A stretch of 64,000 bases of DNA, taken from contig CAWBIU010000001.1 of assembly GCA_963789015.1 (NCBI GenBank), positions 744,001 to 808,000 on the forward strand, written 5' to 3'. The position numbers and the translations under genes were made by a program. Numbering within the stretch: position 1 is the first letter of the stretch; each line of letters begins with the position of its first letter. The notes under the pieces were generated by a model. That model was not told where the DNA came from. It saw only the letters and a list, made by a program, of their open reading frames with translations, and did no database searches. Positions 51,807 through 63,435 of the stretch are shown one piece after another. The DNA is from JAOPZW01 sp963789015. GTDB taxonomy: Bacteria > Actinomycetota > Thermoleophilia > Solirubrobacterales > Solirubrobacteraceae.

Positions 51807-52303
51807 TGCTCGAGCCGGTCTCCGTCGCGCTGCAGTTCGGCTTCCTCGCTGTCCTCTACCTGTTCCTGCTGTGGGTCTCGCGCAGCGCCCTGCGCGACCT
51901 GCGCCGCACGGGGGACGGGCGCGCCAGCGCGGCCGGTCCCGTGACCACGCCCGCGCCGGACGCGACCGGCCTGCACCCGGCCTCGCGCGGCCCCGCCGTC
52001 GACGGCGCCGAGCCGCGGCTGGTCGTCGAGCGCGCGCCCGGCCACACGCCGGGCATGGAGTACGACATCGGCGAGGGCGCGGTGCTCGGACGCGGCGACC
52101 AGGCCGAGATCCGCCTCGACGACCCCTTCGCCTCCTCGGCGCACGCGCGGCTGCTGCGCCAGGGTGGGATCGTCGTGCTCGAGGACATGGGCTCGACGAA
52201 CGGCACGTACCTCAACGAGGAGCTCCTCAACGGGCCGCAGCCGCTGCATCCCGGCGACCGTGTCCGGATCGGCGACAGCGAGTTCACCTACCTTGACCGC
52301 TGA
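51806..52303 (+). CDS. fhaB: FhaB-like membrane-anchored FHA protein
   Basis: A 165-residue protein. One N-terminal membrane helix (SVALQFGFLAVLYLFLLWVS) is followed by a linker and an FHA domain (EGAVLGRGDQAEIRLDDPFA, SSAHARLLRQGGIVVLEDMG, STNGTYLNEELLNGPQPLHP) that binds phosphothreonine. The FHA serine is retained (SSAHAR). Equivalent to mycobacterial FhaB (FipA), which links kinase signalling to division and oxidative stress. It overlaps fhaA and pstP by one base each. Confidence 0.93.
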   Translation: MLEPVSVALQFGFLAVLYLFLLWVSRSALRDLRRTGDGRASAAGPVTTPAPDATGLHPASRGPAVDGAEPRLVVERAPGHTPGMEYDIGEGAVLGRGDQAEIRLDDPFASSAHARLLRQGGIVVLEDMGSTNGTYLNEELLNGPQPLHPGDRVRIGDSEFTYLDR

Positions 52304-53532
52304 TGCTCCGCGTCGCCGACCACTTCGAGCGATCCGACACCGGCCGCCAGCGCCGGGGCAACGAGGACGCCTTCTACGCCCGGGCGCCGCTGTTCGCGGT
52401 GGCCGACGGGATGGGCGGGGCCCAGGCGGGCGAGGTCGCCTCGGGCATGGCCGTGGCCGTCGTCGAGCAGGGTCTGCCCGACGCCGGCGGCAGCGTCGAG
52501 CAGCGCCTGCGCGCGGTCGTCGACGAGGCCAACTCGCGCATCAACGCGCTCGCGCGCGCCGACCACCAGCGCGCCGGGATGGGCACGACGCTGACGCTCG
52601 CCTACGTCGGCGAGGAGGAGCTGTCGGTCGCCCACGTCGGCGACAGCCGCCTGTACCGGCTGCGCGACGGGTCCTTGGAGCGCCTGACCGAGGACCACTC
52701 GCTCGTCGAGGAGCTCGTGCGCCAGGGGAAGATCACGCCCGCGGAGGCCGAGGAGCACCCGCAGCGCTCGATCATCACGCGGGCGCTCGGGCCGGAGTCG
52801 GCGGTCGAGCCCGACTCGCACACGTGGCCGGCGCGTGACGGCGACGTCTATCTGATCTGCAGCGACGGGCTGACCTCGATGGTCCCCGAGCAGCAGGTGG
52901 GCGAGCTGGTGCGCTCGGCCACCTCGCTCGGCGACGCGGGCCGCAAGCTCGTCGACGCCGCCAACGCGGCCGGGGGGCGCGACAACATCACCGTCGTCCT
53001 GTTCAGCCTCGAGGACGTCGGCGCCCCGGCGACGAGCGCGCCGACCTCCGAGCACCCGGCGGTCGCGGACGCCGTGCCCGCCGGCGACGGCGGTGCCGCC
53101 GCGGTCGCCGCCCCGCCGCAGGCCGCGCCGGCCGAGACGACGGCCACGCACCGCCGCGAGCCCCGCGAGCCGCGCGAGCCGCGCGCTCCCGGCGGCCGGG
53201 CGCGCCGTCGTCGTCGCCGCCGGCTGCGCGTCCCCGTGGGCCTGATCGTGACCGTCTTCTTCCTGGGGATCATCGGGTTGTCGGGCTGGTACGCGTCGCA
53301 GACCGTGTACTTCGTCGGCGCGGGCGACGACGGCTTCGTGACCGTCTTCCGCGGGCTGCCCTACGAGCTGCCCGCCGGGCTGGACCTCTACAGCGTCAAC
53401 TACGTCTCCGGAGTCCCGATGAGCGAGCTGACGCCGAGCCAGCGGCGCACGGTGACCGAGCACAAGCTGCGCCCGCGCGACGACGCGCACGACCTCGTCC
53501 GCCGCCTGGAGACCGGGGAGCTCGCCCGGTGA
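52303..53532 (+). CDS. pstP: PP2C-type serine/threonine protein phosphatase PstP
   Basis: A 409-residue membrane-anchored phosphatase that reverses PknB-type phosphorylation. The catalytic domain (1-240) has RRGNEDAFYARA, VADGMGGAQAGEVASG, MGTTLTLAYVG, VAHVGDSRLYRLRDG, ITRALGPES, CSDGLTSMVPEQQ and GGRDNITVVLF, all metal ligands included. A Pro/Ala linker with an Arg-rich stretch leads to one membrane helix (VPVGLIVTVFFLGIIGLSGW) and a small extracytoplasmic domain (about 330-409). It overlaps the rodA/ftsW gene by four bases. Confidence 0.95.
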   Translation: MLRVADHFERSDTGRQRRGNEDAFYARAPLFAVADGMGGAQAGEVASGMAVAVVEQGLPDAGGSVEQRLRAVVDEANSRINALARADHQRAGMGTTLTLAYVGEEELSVAHVGDSRLYRLRDGSLERLTEDHSLVEELVRQGKITPAEAEEHPQRSIITRALGPESAVEPDSHTWPARDGDVYLICSDGLTSMVPEQQVGELVRSATSLGDAGRKLVDAANAAGGRDNITVVLFSLEDVGAPATSAPTSEHPAVADAVPAGDGGAAAVAAPPQAAPAETTATHRREPREPREPRAPGGRARRRRRRRLRVPVGLIVTVFFLGIIGLSGWYASQTVYFVGAGDDGFVTVFRGLPYELPAGLDLYSVNYVSGVPMSELTPSQRRTVTEHKLRPRDDAHDLVRRLETGELAR

Positions 53533-54846
53533 GCGCGCGCAACCGCGAACTGCTCGCGCTCGTGCCCGCGTCGCTGCTCGTCACCGGCGGCTTCGCCGCG
53601 GTGTTCATCGAGCGCGACGACGTCCTCTCCGACGTCTCGTTGACCTTCGGCGCCGTGTTCCTGGGGCTGTGCCTCGTCGCCCACGTCGTGCTGCGCTTCA
53701 CGCTGCCCAACGCCGACCCGTACCTGTTCCCGCTGTTCGCGGTGCTCGCCTGCTTCGGGCTGGTGATGATCTACCGGATCGACGAGACGCTCGCCCGCGA
53801 GCAGGCGCAGTGGTTCGTGCTCGGGCTGATCCTGTTCGCGGCGACGATCATCCTGCTGCGCGACTACCGCGTCCTCGAGCGCTACCGCTACACGATCGCG
53901 GTGGCCGGGATCCTGCTCCTGCTGCTCCCGCGCGTGCCCGGGATCGGCCAGAGCGTCAACGGCGCCTACCTCGGCGTGAAGCTCGGCCCGCTGTCCTTCC
54001 AGCCCGCCGAGTTCGCCAAGATCGCGATCATCATCTTCCTGGCCAGCTACCTGCGCGACACGCGCCAGCTGCTGGTCTCGGGCGGGCGGCGGGTCGCCGG
54101 CGTCTCGCTGCCGCCGCTCAAGCACCTCGGCCCGCTGCTGCTCATCTGGGGCGCGGCGATGGCGATGCTCTTCTTCATCCAGGACATCGGCTCGTCGCTG
54201 ATGTTCTTCGGCGGCTTCCTCGCCGTCGTCTACGTCGCCACGAACCGGCTGCTGTTCGTGACCGTCGGGCTCGCGCTGTTCGCCGCCGGGTCGTGGGCGC
54301 TCTACCAGGTGCGCCCCACGATCCAGAACCGCGTCGACGCCTGGCTGCACCCGTTCGACTCGTCGCTCTACGACCAGGTCGGGGGCAGCTACCAGCTCGC
54401 CCAGTCCCTCTTCGCCCAGGCCGACGGCGGGCTGCTTCGGGCAGGGCTTCGGCCAGGCGCTGCTCACCGTCGGCGCCGGCGACGACAAGGTGCAGCTCCT
54501 GCCCGCCGCGCAGACCGACCTGATCTACGCCGTGATCACGAACGAGCTCGGGCTGCTCGGCTCGGCCGCGGTGCTGTGCACGTACCTGCTCGCCATCGAG
54601 CGCGGCTTCAAGATCGCGACGCTCGCGCGCGACTCGTTCTCCAAGCTGCTGGCCACGGGACTGACCGCCGTCTTCGCGCTGCAGGTGTTCGTGATCGTCG
54701 GCGGCGTCACCAAGGTGATCCCGCTGACCGGCGTGACCCTCCCGTTCATCTCCTACGGTGGGTCGTCCATCCTCGCCAACTTCGTCCTCCTCGCGCTCCT
54801 GCTGCTCGTCTCCGAGCGGGCGCGCCGCGAGGCCGTCGAGGGATAG
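53529..54846 (+). CDS. RodA/FtsW-type SEDS peptidoglycan glycosyltransferase, frameshifted
   Basis: A SEDS-family lipid II polymerase with about ten membrane helices. LLLLLPRVPGIGQSVNGAYL, VKLGPLSFQPAEFAKIAIII and FIQDIGSSLMFFGGFLAVVY are family motifs in the first frame. At about 54434 the frame breaks (GGGCTGCTTCGGG, where GGGCTGTTCGGG would keep GGLFGQGFGQALLTVGAGD), one surplus C. The second frame gives LPAAQTDLIYAVITNELGLL and LPFISYGGSSILANFVLLAL, the SEDS C-terminal signature, to the stop at 54846. Placement before pbpA and pknB matches mycobacterial rodA. A sequence error is likely. Confidence 0.9.
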
Positions 54847-54852
54847 CGAGCC

Positions 54853-56277
54853 ATGAACGCACCGATCGCCCGCCTCTATCTCGTCGTCGTCCTGCTCTTC
54901 GCCGTGCTCATCGCCTTCACCTCGAACTGGACCGTGTTCGGCGCCGAAGCGCTGCACGACAACCCCAAGAACCGCCGCGAGCTGCTCGAGCAGCAGCGCA
55001 TCCGGCGCGGCGTGATCCGCGCCGACGACGGCTCGCTGCTGGCGCGCAGCGTGCGCCACTCCGACGGCACGTACACGCGCACCTATCCCGACGCCGGGCT
55101 GTTCTCGCATGCCGTCGGCTACTCGTTCACGCGCTTCGGCCGCTCCGGCCTGGAGCAGTCCCGCAACGACGCGCTGACGGGCACGGGCAACGAGCTGGGC
55201 TCGCTGTTCGATCGCCTCAGCGGCAGCGAGCCCGAGGGCGACGACGTGCGCACGACGCTCGACCCGGGCGCGCAGCGCGTCGCGCTGGAGGGGCTCGCGG
55301 GCCGCAAGGGCGCGGTCGTCGCGCTGGACCCGAGCACCGGGGCGATCAAGGCGATGGCCTCGACGCCCGGCTACGACCCGAACGACATCGGCGACCCCGG
55401 CCGCTTCACGCGCCTGAACCGCGACGACAACGCGCCGCTGCTCAACCGCACCACGCAGTCCGGCTATCCGCCCGGGTCGACGTTCAAGGTCGTCACGGCG
55501 ATCGCCGCGATGGACAGCGGCCGCTACACGCCGGACTCGCTCGTGAGCGGGCGCAACGGCAAGGAGATCTCCGGCGTCCCGCTGAACAACTTCGGCGGCG
55601 AGGACTTCGGCGACATCACGCTGACCGAGGCGCTGACGAACTCGGTCAACACGGTGTGGGCCGAGGTCGGCGAGAAGCTCGGCGGCGAGACCATGCAGCG
55701 CTACATGGACCGTCTCGGCTTCGGCGCGCCCGTCAAGGTCGACCTGCCCCAGTCCGAGCGGCGCGCCAGCGGCGAGTTCCGCGGCGGGCGGCCGATCCCG
55801 GCCACGAGCCGCTTCGTCGACGTCGGGCGCATGGCCATCGGCCAGGACCGCCTCAACGTGACGCCGCTGCAGATGGCGATGGTCGCCTCGGCCGTGGCCA
55901 ACGGCGGGCGCCTGATGGAGCCGCACCTGACCGACCGCATCGTCGACCGCGACGGGCGCACCGTCGATCGCATCCAGCCCGCGCGAGATGTCGCAGGTGA
56001 TGAGCGAGTCCAGCGCCAACGAGGTCGCCGACATGATGGCCAACGTCGTGCGCGAGGGATCGGGCACGGCGGCGGCGCTCGAGGGCATCGACGTCGCCGG
56101 CAAGACCGGCACGGCCGAGGTCGACCGCCCGTGCGGCCCGAACCAGGTGTGGTTCATCGCCTTCGCCCCGCGCACCGACCCGAAGGTCGCGGTGGCGACG
56201 ACGGTCGAGTGCTCGGAGGGGACGGGCGGCGTGGTCGCCGCGCCGATCGCCAAGCAGGTGATGCAGGAGCTGCTGAG

Positions 56278-56281
<4 letters not shown>
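54853..56281 (+). CDS. pbpA: Penicillin-binding protein 2-like transpeptidase (PbpA), frameshifted
   Basis: A class B PBP that cross-links peptidoglycan with RodA. An N-terminal membrane helix (LYLVVVLLFAVLIAFTSNWT) leads to the transpeptidase domain with the serine motif STFK (YPPGSTFKVVTAIAAMD), SVN (LTNSVNTVWAE) and KTGT (VAGKTGTAEVDRP). The frame breaks at about 55984: an extra C between CAGCCCGCG and GAGATGTCGCAG. The second frame then carries SQVMSESSANEVADMMANVV and the KTG motif to TGA at 56281. Without correction the product lacks KTG and would be inactive. The TGA overlaps the pknB ATG. Confidence 0.92.
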
Positions 56282-58125
<1,844 letters not shown>

Positions 58126-58129
<4 letters not shown>

Positions 58130-59106
58130 GGGTCGCCGTCCTCGCCGGTGGGCGCTCGTCCGAGCACGAGGTCTCGCTGCAGTCCGCGGCCTCGGTCCAC
58201 GACGGGCTCGAGCAGGCGGGCCACGAGGTCCTGTGGGTCGAGCTGCGCCGCGACGGGACGTGGTGGCACGAGGGCGCGGAGCTGATGGTCGCGCCCGGCC
58301 GCGGCCTGCTCGGCGCCGACGTCGTCTTCCCGGTCCTGCACGGCGCCTTCGGCGAGGACGGCACGGTCCAGGGGATGCTCGAGCTGCTCGACGTCGCCTA
58401 CGTCGGCTCCGACGTCCTGGCCAGCGCGGTGTGCATGGACAAGGTCGTCTTCAAGCAGCTCATGGCGCGCGCGGGCGTGCCGCAGGTCGGCTTCGAGGCC
58501 GTCGACGAGGCGGTCCGCGACGGCGCCGTCGAGCGGATCGCCCAGCTCGGGCTGCCGTGCTGGGTCAAGCCCTCGCGGATGGGCTCGTCGGTCGGCATCG
58601 TGCGCGTCGACGACCGCGCCGCGATCGGAGACGCGCTCGACAGCGCCTTCGCCCACGACCCGCGCGTGATCGTCGAGGCGAGCGCGACGGGCATCGAGGT
58701 CGAGTGCTCGGTGCTCGGTCACACCGACGACCCGCAGGCCAGCCAGCCGGGCGAGATCGTCCTCCTGCGCGGGGCCGGCTGGTACGACTTCGAGGCCAAG
58801 TACGCCGACGGCGGCATGGAGCTCGTCGTCCCGGCGCGGATCTCCGAGACCGCCCGCGAGCGCCTGCGGGAGCTCGCCGTGGCCGCCTTCCGGCTCGCGG
58901 GCTGCAGCGGCCTGGCGCGCGCCGACTTCTTCGTCGACGGCGAGACGGTGCTGCTCAACGAGCTCAACACGATGCCCGGCTTCACGCGCACGAGCGTCTA
59001 CGGGAAGCTGTGGGAGGCCAGCGGCGTGCCGTACCCCGAGCTCGTCGACCGCCTCGTGCAGATCGCCGCCGAGCGCCACGAGGCGCAGCGCGCGCACCGC
59101 TTCTGA
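58126..59106 (+). CDS. ddl: D-alanine--D-alanine ligase
   Basis: A 326-residue ATP-grasp enzyme making the D-Ala-D-Ala dipeptide of peptidoglycan. VAVLAGGRSSEHEVSLQSAA, FPVLHGAFGEDGTVQGMLEL, VGSDVLASAVCMDKVVFKQL, CWVKPSRMGSSVGIVRVDD, WYDFEAKYADGGMELVVPAR and VLLNELNTMPGFTRTSVYGK match the classic enzyme, with catalytic Glu, Ser and Tyr. The GTG overlaps the pknB stop (GTGA), so it is part of the wall-synthesis operon. This copy looks the more standard of the two Ddl homologues here. Confidence 0.94.
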
Positions 59107-59111
59107 GCGCG

Positions 59112-60653
59112 TCAGCTGCGGCTGAGGCGGAAGAGGCGGATCTCGGCGATCTCGACCGACGCCTCCTCGGGCGGCAGCCGCGTGATCCACACCAGGTAGT
59201 AGCGGTAGCGCTTGCCGCCGGTGTCCAGGCGGATGCGCTCGCGCGAGCTCTCCTGCTCGATCGGGGCCAGCCGCTTGAAGTCGTCCAGCGCCTTGGGCGT
59301 GGGGCCGTTCGGCGCCGCGTAGACCGCGCCGCGCCAGCCGGGCGTGGGGGAGAGGATCTCCATCACGCGCGCCTCGACGCTCGGCTTGGCGTCGACGAAG
59401 ATGCCGACGCCCGGCTTGGCGTTCAGCGTGCCGCCCTCGTACTGTTCGGTCGACCACGTCGACTGGCGGTCCTGGTCGAGCACGGCCTTGGCCTCGTCGG
59501 AGTGCTCGCCGTCGCCGCCGAAGGGGTCGAAGTCCTTGGCGCGGCTCTGCCCGAGCGAGACCTGCACGAGGTCCGGCGCGGGGGGCTTGACGTTCCGCGT
59601 GCCCGTGCCGCGCTCCGTGCGGTCGGTGGCGATGAACACGAGCACGACCGCCGTCGCCGCGGCCACGAGCGCGATCACGGCGAGGATCCGCACCGGGTGC
59701 AGCAGCCGCATGGGCAGCCGCCGGCGGGCCTGGGGCGGGAGCGTGCGGATGACCGCGGTGGCCTCGCCCGTGGCCTGGCCCGAGCGGGCCGTCTCGATCC
59801 CGAGCACGTCCTCGAGGTCGGCGATCAGCTCGGCGTCGGTCGCGTAGCGGCGGTCGAGGTCCTTGGCCGTCGCGCGGTCGACGATCGCGGCGAGCGCGCT
59901 CGACACCTCCGGCCGGCGCATCTGGACGTCGGGAAGCTCCTCGCGCACGTGCTTCATCGCCACGGTGACCTGGTTGTCGCCGTGGAAGGGGACGTCGCCG
60001 GTGAGCATCTCGAAGAGCACGACGCCGAGCGAGTAGAGGTCGGACTGCGGCCCGACGTCGTGGCCGAGCGCCTGCTCGGGCGAGACGTAGTCGGTCGTGC
60101 CGAGCACGCGCCCGTCGGCGGTCAGGCCCTCCTCGGTGAGCGAGCGGGCGATGCCGAAGTCGGTGACCTTGGCCGTGCCCTCGTCGTCGATGAGGACGTT
60201 CTGCGGCTTGACGTCGCGGTGGACGATGTGCCGGTCGTGGGCGGCCCCGAGCGCGCGGGCGATCTCGATCGCGTAGGCCACGGCCTCGGGGATCGGCAGG
60301 CGGCGCATGCGGCGGATGCGCTGCTTGAGCGTCTCGCCCTCGACGTACTCGAAGACGATGTAGGGCATCGGCACGGGCTCGCGGAAGCCGGACTCGTCGT
60401 GGGGCTCGGACTCGCCCGCGTCGATGACGCCCACGACGTGCGGGTGGTTGAGCTGCGCGACGGCGCGCGCCTCGCGCCGGAAGCGCTCGATCTGATCGGC
60501 GTCCGCGGCGATCTCGCGGTGCAGGAGCTTGATCGCGACCTGGCGCTCGAGCACCGTGTCGAAGGCCCGGTAGACGGTCGACATGCCGCCTGCGCCGATC
60601 TGCGCATCGAGGCGGTAGCGGCCCGAGAGCAGCGTGCCGACCGGCGAACTCAT
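59112..60653 (-). CDS. Serine/threonine protein kinase with MviN-like extracytoplasmic domain
   Basis: A 513-residue active Hanks-type kinase (IGAGGMSTVYRAFD, VAIKLLHREI, HRDVKPQNVLIDDEG, DFGIARSLTEEG, SPEQALGHDVG), a membrane helix at about 325-345 (ILAVIALVAAATAVVLVFIA), and a C-terminal domain (about 370-513) starting DFDPFGGDGEHSDEAKAVLD and continuing QDRQSTWSTEQYEGGTLNAK. That domain resembles the discoidin-like extracytoplasmic part of mycobacterial MviN/MurJ fusions, which begins with the same DPxGDxxEH pattern. In Mycobacterium it follows a pseudokinase, here a full kinase. It converges on ddl with five bases between. It has no PASTA repeats. Confidence 0.88.
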   Translation of the reverse strand: MSSPVGTLLSGRYRLDAQIGAGGMSTVYRAFDTVLERQVAIKLLHREIAADADQIERFRREARAVAQLNHPHVVGVIDAGESEPHDESGFREPVPMPYIVFEYVEGETLKQRIRRMRRLPIPEAVAYAIEIARALGAAHDRHIVHRDVKPQNVLIDDEGTAKVTDFGIARSLTEEGLTADGRVLGTTDYVSPEQALGHDVGPQSDLYSLGVVLFEMLTGDVPFHGDNQVTVAMKHVREELPDVQMRRPEVSSALAAIVDRATAKDLDRRYATDAELIADLEDVLGIETARSGQATGEATAVIRTLPPQARRRLPMRLLHPVRILAVIALVAAATAVVLVFIATDRTERGTGTRNVKPPAPDLVQVSLGQSRAKDFDPFGGDGEHSDEAKAVLDQDRQSTWSTEQYEGGTLNAKPGVGIFVDAKPSVEARVMEILSPTPGWRGAVYAAPNGPTPKALDDFKRLAPIEQESSRERIRLDTGGKRYRYYLVWITRLPPEEASVEIAEIRLFRLSRS

Positions 60654-60670
60654 GCCTCTATTGTGCGGAT

Positions 60671-61490
60671 GTGGGCGCCGTTCATGTGACGTACTACACC
60701 GACCCGGCCTGTCCGTGGTCGTGGGCGGCGGAGCCGGGGCTGCGCAGGCTCATGGTGGAGTTCGGCGCCGACCTGCGGATCACCTACGTGATGGGAGGCC
60801 TGGCACGAGAGTTCCGCAGGCCGGTGGAGACCATGCGCCATGTTCTCGACGCGGCCGACGCGAGCGGCATGCCCGTCGATCCGCGGCTGTGGCTCGACCA
60901 TCCACCGAAGTCGTCCTACCCGGCCTGCCAGGGCGTCAAGGCGGCGGCCGAGCAGGGCCTCGACGGGCCCTACCTGCGCGTCCTGCGCGAGGGCCTGATG
61001 GTCGAGCGACGCGCGCTCGACACGGCCGAGGCGCTGATCGACGCGGCCCGCCGGGTGCCCGCGATGAACGTCGAGCGCTTCGCCATCGACCTGCGCTCCA
61101 ACGCGATCGCCGAGGCGTTCGCGAACGACCTCGACCGCACCCGCGCCGCCGCGCCGGACACGCACACAGATCGTCGTCGTCGCGTCCCGCTGCCGTCCTT
61201 CGAGCTCCGCCCGGCCGATGCGGCCGGCGACGACGAGGTCTTCGGCGTCTACGACTCGGGCGACGTCGATCGCCTGCGCCGTGCGGCGCTCGACGCGGGG
61301 GCGTCGAGCGAGCCGCTGCCCGGCGTCGAGGAGGCGCTTCGCCGCTTCGATCGGATGGCCACGCCCGAGGTCGCCGCGGTCTGCGACCTGCCGGGCCCTC
61401 GCGCGCCCGCCGAGCTGTGGCGCCTGGCCGTCCGAGTGGCGCGCACGCGCCCAGCACACGCTCACGGGCGAGCTGTGGGCGCCCGCCTGA
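60671..61490 (+). CDS. DsbA-like FrnE/SpxH-family thioredoxin-fold protein, frameshifted near 3' end
   Basis: About 272 residues of DsbA-superfamily protein. VHVTYYTDPACPWSWAAEPG has a CPWS variant of the redox motif, so only the first cysteine is kept. GLAREFRRPVETMRHVLDA, HPPKSSYPACQGVKAAAEQG and LREGLMVERRALDTAEALID fit FrnE/ClpXP-adaptor-like proteins. At about 61433 a surplus C breaks the frame. The next frame ends EWRARAQHTLTGELWAPA at TGA 61490, which is adjacent to the sigma-factor stop and fits the family end. The uncorrected frame would run into the sigma gene. The function here is unknown. Confidence 0.82.
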
Positions 61491-62264
61491 TCAGGTCGCG
61501 ACGAACAGCGCCGCGTCCGGGCGCAGCGCGGCGAGCAGGTGGCGCTTCATGCGCCCGTGCAGCTGGCACACGCGGCTCTCGCTGACGCCGAGCACGCGGC
61601 CCGCCTGGGCGAGCGTCATGCGGCGGGAGTAGAGCAGCCGCGCGAGCTCGCGCTCGCGGAGCGGGAGCTCGGCCACGGCGGCGACCAGGCACTCGCGCGC
61701 GTCCGCGGCGGCGAGCGCCTCGACCGGGTCGGCGAGGGTGTCCTCGTCGACGATCGTCTCGATGCGCTCGTGGGGCGCGCCGTCCTCGCCGACGGTCACG
61801 ACGTTCAGCGAGGCGACGTTGCAGCGCAGCAGCTCGCCGCGACGCCGGGCCAGCTCACGGGGCCCGATGCCCAGCGCGGCGGCGATCTCGGCCGTCTCGG
61901 GCGGGCGGCCGTGCAGGACGGTGAACTCGTCGATCACGCGCTCGATGTCGCGCTGCCAGCGGCGCACGGAACGCGGCGCCCAGTCCAGCCGGCGCAGCTC
62001 GTCGAGCACGGCGCCGTGGATCCGCGTCCAGGCGTACTGCTCGAGCGTCGCGCCCTTGCGCGGGTCCCAGCGCTCGATCGCGTGGTGCAGAGCCTCCAGG
62101 CCGGCCGAGATCAGGTCCTCGACCTCGACCGACGCGGGCGCCTCGCGCAGCTTGCGGTAGGCGACCTGCTTGGCGAGCGGCGCGTAGGTCAGGACGAGCC
62201 GGTCGCGCAGCGCGCGATCTCCGGTTCGTCGGTACTCGCGCCAGGTGGCCAGCGAGGACGGCAT
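61491..62264 (-). CDS. Sigma factor, FliA/WhiG (sigma-28) family
   Basis: A 257-residue sigma factor. Region 2: LVLTYAPLAKQVAYRKL, VEVEDLISAGLEALHHAIER, KGATLEQYAWTRIHGAVLDE and LRRLDWAPRSVRRWQRDIER, with the WAPRS element of FliA/WhiG. Region 3: FTVLHGRPPETAEIAAALGI. Region 4: LPLRERELARLLYSRRMTLA and QAGRVLGVSESRVCQLHGRM. No flagellar, chemotaxis, or anti-sigma FlgM-like gene is next to it, so it may steer motility genes elsewhere or a development-like programme as WhiG does. It converges on the FrnE-like gene with no gap. Confidence 0.93.
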   Translation of the reverse strand: MPSSLATWREYRRTGDRALRDRLVLTYAPLAKQVAYRKLREAPASVEVEDLISAGLEALHHAIERWDPRKGATLEQYAWTRIHGAVLDELRRLDWAPRSVRRWQRDIERVIDEFTVLHGRPPETAEIAAALGIGPRELARRRGELLRCNVASLNVVTVGEDGAPHERIETIVDEDTLADPVEALAAADARECLVAAVAELPLRERELARLLYSRRMTLAQAGRVLGVSESRVCQLHGRMKRHLLAALRPDAALFVAT

Positions 62265-62330
62265 GCGGGCCCATCGGCCCGGGCGCCGCGGTGCGCGACG
62301 ATCCGCCCCCCGGAGCGGACGGGTGTCGGG

Positions 62331-63374
62331 TCAGCGCCGCAGCGGCGCGGTCAGCAGGTCGACGAGCAGCGCGGGGTCGCGGCGCACGCGCGGGGTCGCG
62401 TCCCCTCGGGCGCGGCGCTCGAGGACGAGGTCCTCGGCGCGCTCGAGGCGCCCGAGCCGGCCGTCGGCGATGAGCGCCTCGTCGACCGCGCCCATGCGGC
62501 CCTCGAAGGTCGTCAGCACCGGCGTGCCGAGCGCGACGGCCTCGCGGTTCATCGTCCCGCCCGCGCTCACCACGAGGTCGGCGAGCGCGATCAGCGACTG
62601 CGCGTCGATCGCCCGCTCGGGGACGACGTAGCCGCCCGCGCGGCGCAGCTCGGCGCGCTGCTCGTCGGTGCGCGGAAGCACGACGACCTGCCCCTGCTCG
62701 CGCAGGCGCTCGAGCGCGGCGGCGAACAGCGGGTTCTCGAAGCGGTGGTAGAGCGACACCGCGGGCGGCGTGCGCACGACGGCCAGCGCCGCGTCGTCGC
62801 GCAGCCCGAGCTCGCCGAGCACGCCGGGGTCGGGCGTGAAGTCGGCGAGGTAGTACTCCTCCTTGAGCCCGGGGTAGGGCTCGAGCTTCCCGTCCGCGCC
62901 GTAGCGGGACAGGCGCTCGGGCGGGATCGCGTCGGGCACGACGACGGCCTGCGACAGGCGGCAGTTGATGGTGTGCTGGACCGTCGCCCACTCGTAGTCG
63001 AACATCGTCGAGCGCGGGATGCGCAGCGCCGCGGCCGCCACCGTGACGTCGTTGGAGCCGTGGCCGAGGGCGAGGTCGAAGCGGCCGCGGCGGCGCTGCT
63101 CGCCCGCCGCCCAGCGTGCCAGCGCGGCGCTGCGCGACGCCAGGCCGGCGGCCTTGGCGGCCAGGCGCCCGCCGCGATGACGGCCGATGATCGCCGCGCG
63201 CAGACCGAAGCGCTCGGCGAGGCCGACGGTCTGGGCGAAGTCGCGCGCGGTGATCCGCACGTCGACGCCGCGCTCGCGCAGGACCGCCACGATCGGGCGC
63301 AGGACGAGCACGTGGGGGCTGTTGGTGAGGTCGATCCAGACGCGCACGGCACCGCCCGCCGAACCTGAACGCAT
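62331..63374 (-). CDS. DUF354 family protein (glycosyltransferase/epimerase-like GT-B fold)
   Basis: A 347-residue protein of DUF354. VRVWIDLTNSPHVLVLRPIV, VDVRITARDFAQTVGLAERF, DLALGHGSNDVTVAAAALRI, TMFDYEWATVQHTINCRLSQ, LPRTDEQRAELRRAGGYVVP and DLVVSAGGTMNREAVALGTP are the family motifs. The fold is shared with UDP-GlcNAc 2-epimerases and GT-B glycosyltransferases. The substrate is unknown. An inner GTG at 63347 (VRVWIDL) could be the true start. A divergent DedA gene starts about 60 bases away. Confidence 0.85.
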   Translation of the reverse strand: MRSGSAGGAVRVWIDLTNSPHVLVLRPIVAVLRERGVDVRITARDFAQTVGLAERFGLRAAIIGRHRGGRLAAKAAGLASRSAALARWAAGEQRRRGRFDLALGHGSNDVTVAAAALRIPRSTMFDYEWATVQHTINCRLSQAVVVPDAIPPERLSRYGADGKLEPYPGLKEEYYLADFTPDPGVLGELGLRDDAALAVVRTPPAVSLYHRFENPLFAAALERLREQGQVVVLPRTDEQRAELRRAGGYVVPERAIDAQSLIALADLVVSAGGTMNREAVALGTPVLTTFEGRMGAVDEALIADGRLGRLERAEDLVLERRARGDATPRVRRDPALLVDLLTAPLRR

Positions 63375-63435
63375 GCTGAGAGCCGGCGGGTGGCGGCCAG
63401 CCTAGAGGACCCGAGCCGCTACCCTCGACCGCTCG

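Noticed and set aside
54420..54440. Programmed ribosomal frameshifting in the SEDS gene
   Set aside because: There is no slippery heptamer, and several other genes in the window carry similar one-base lesions, so sequence error is simpler.
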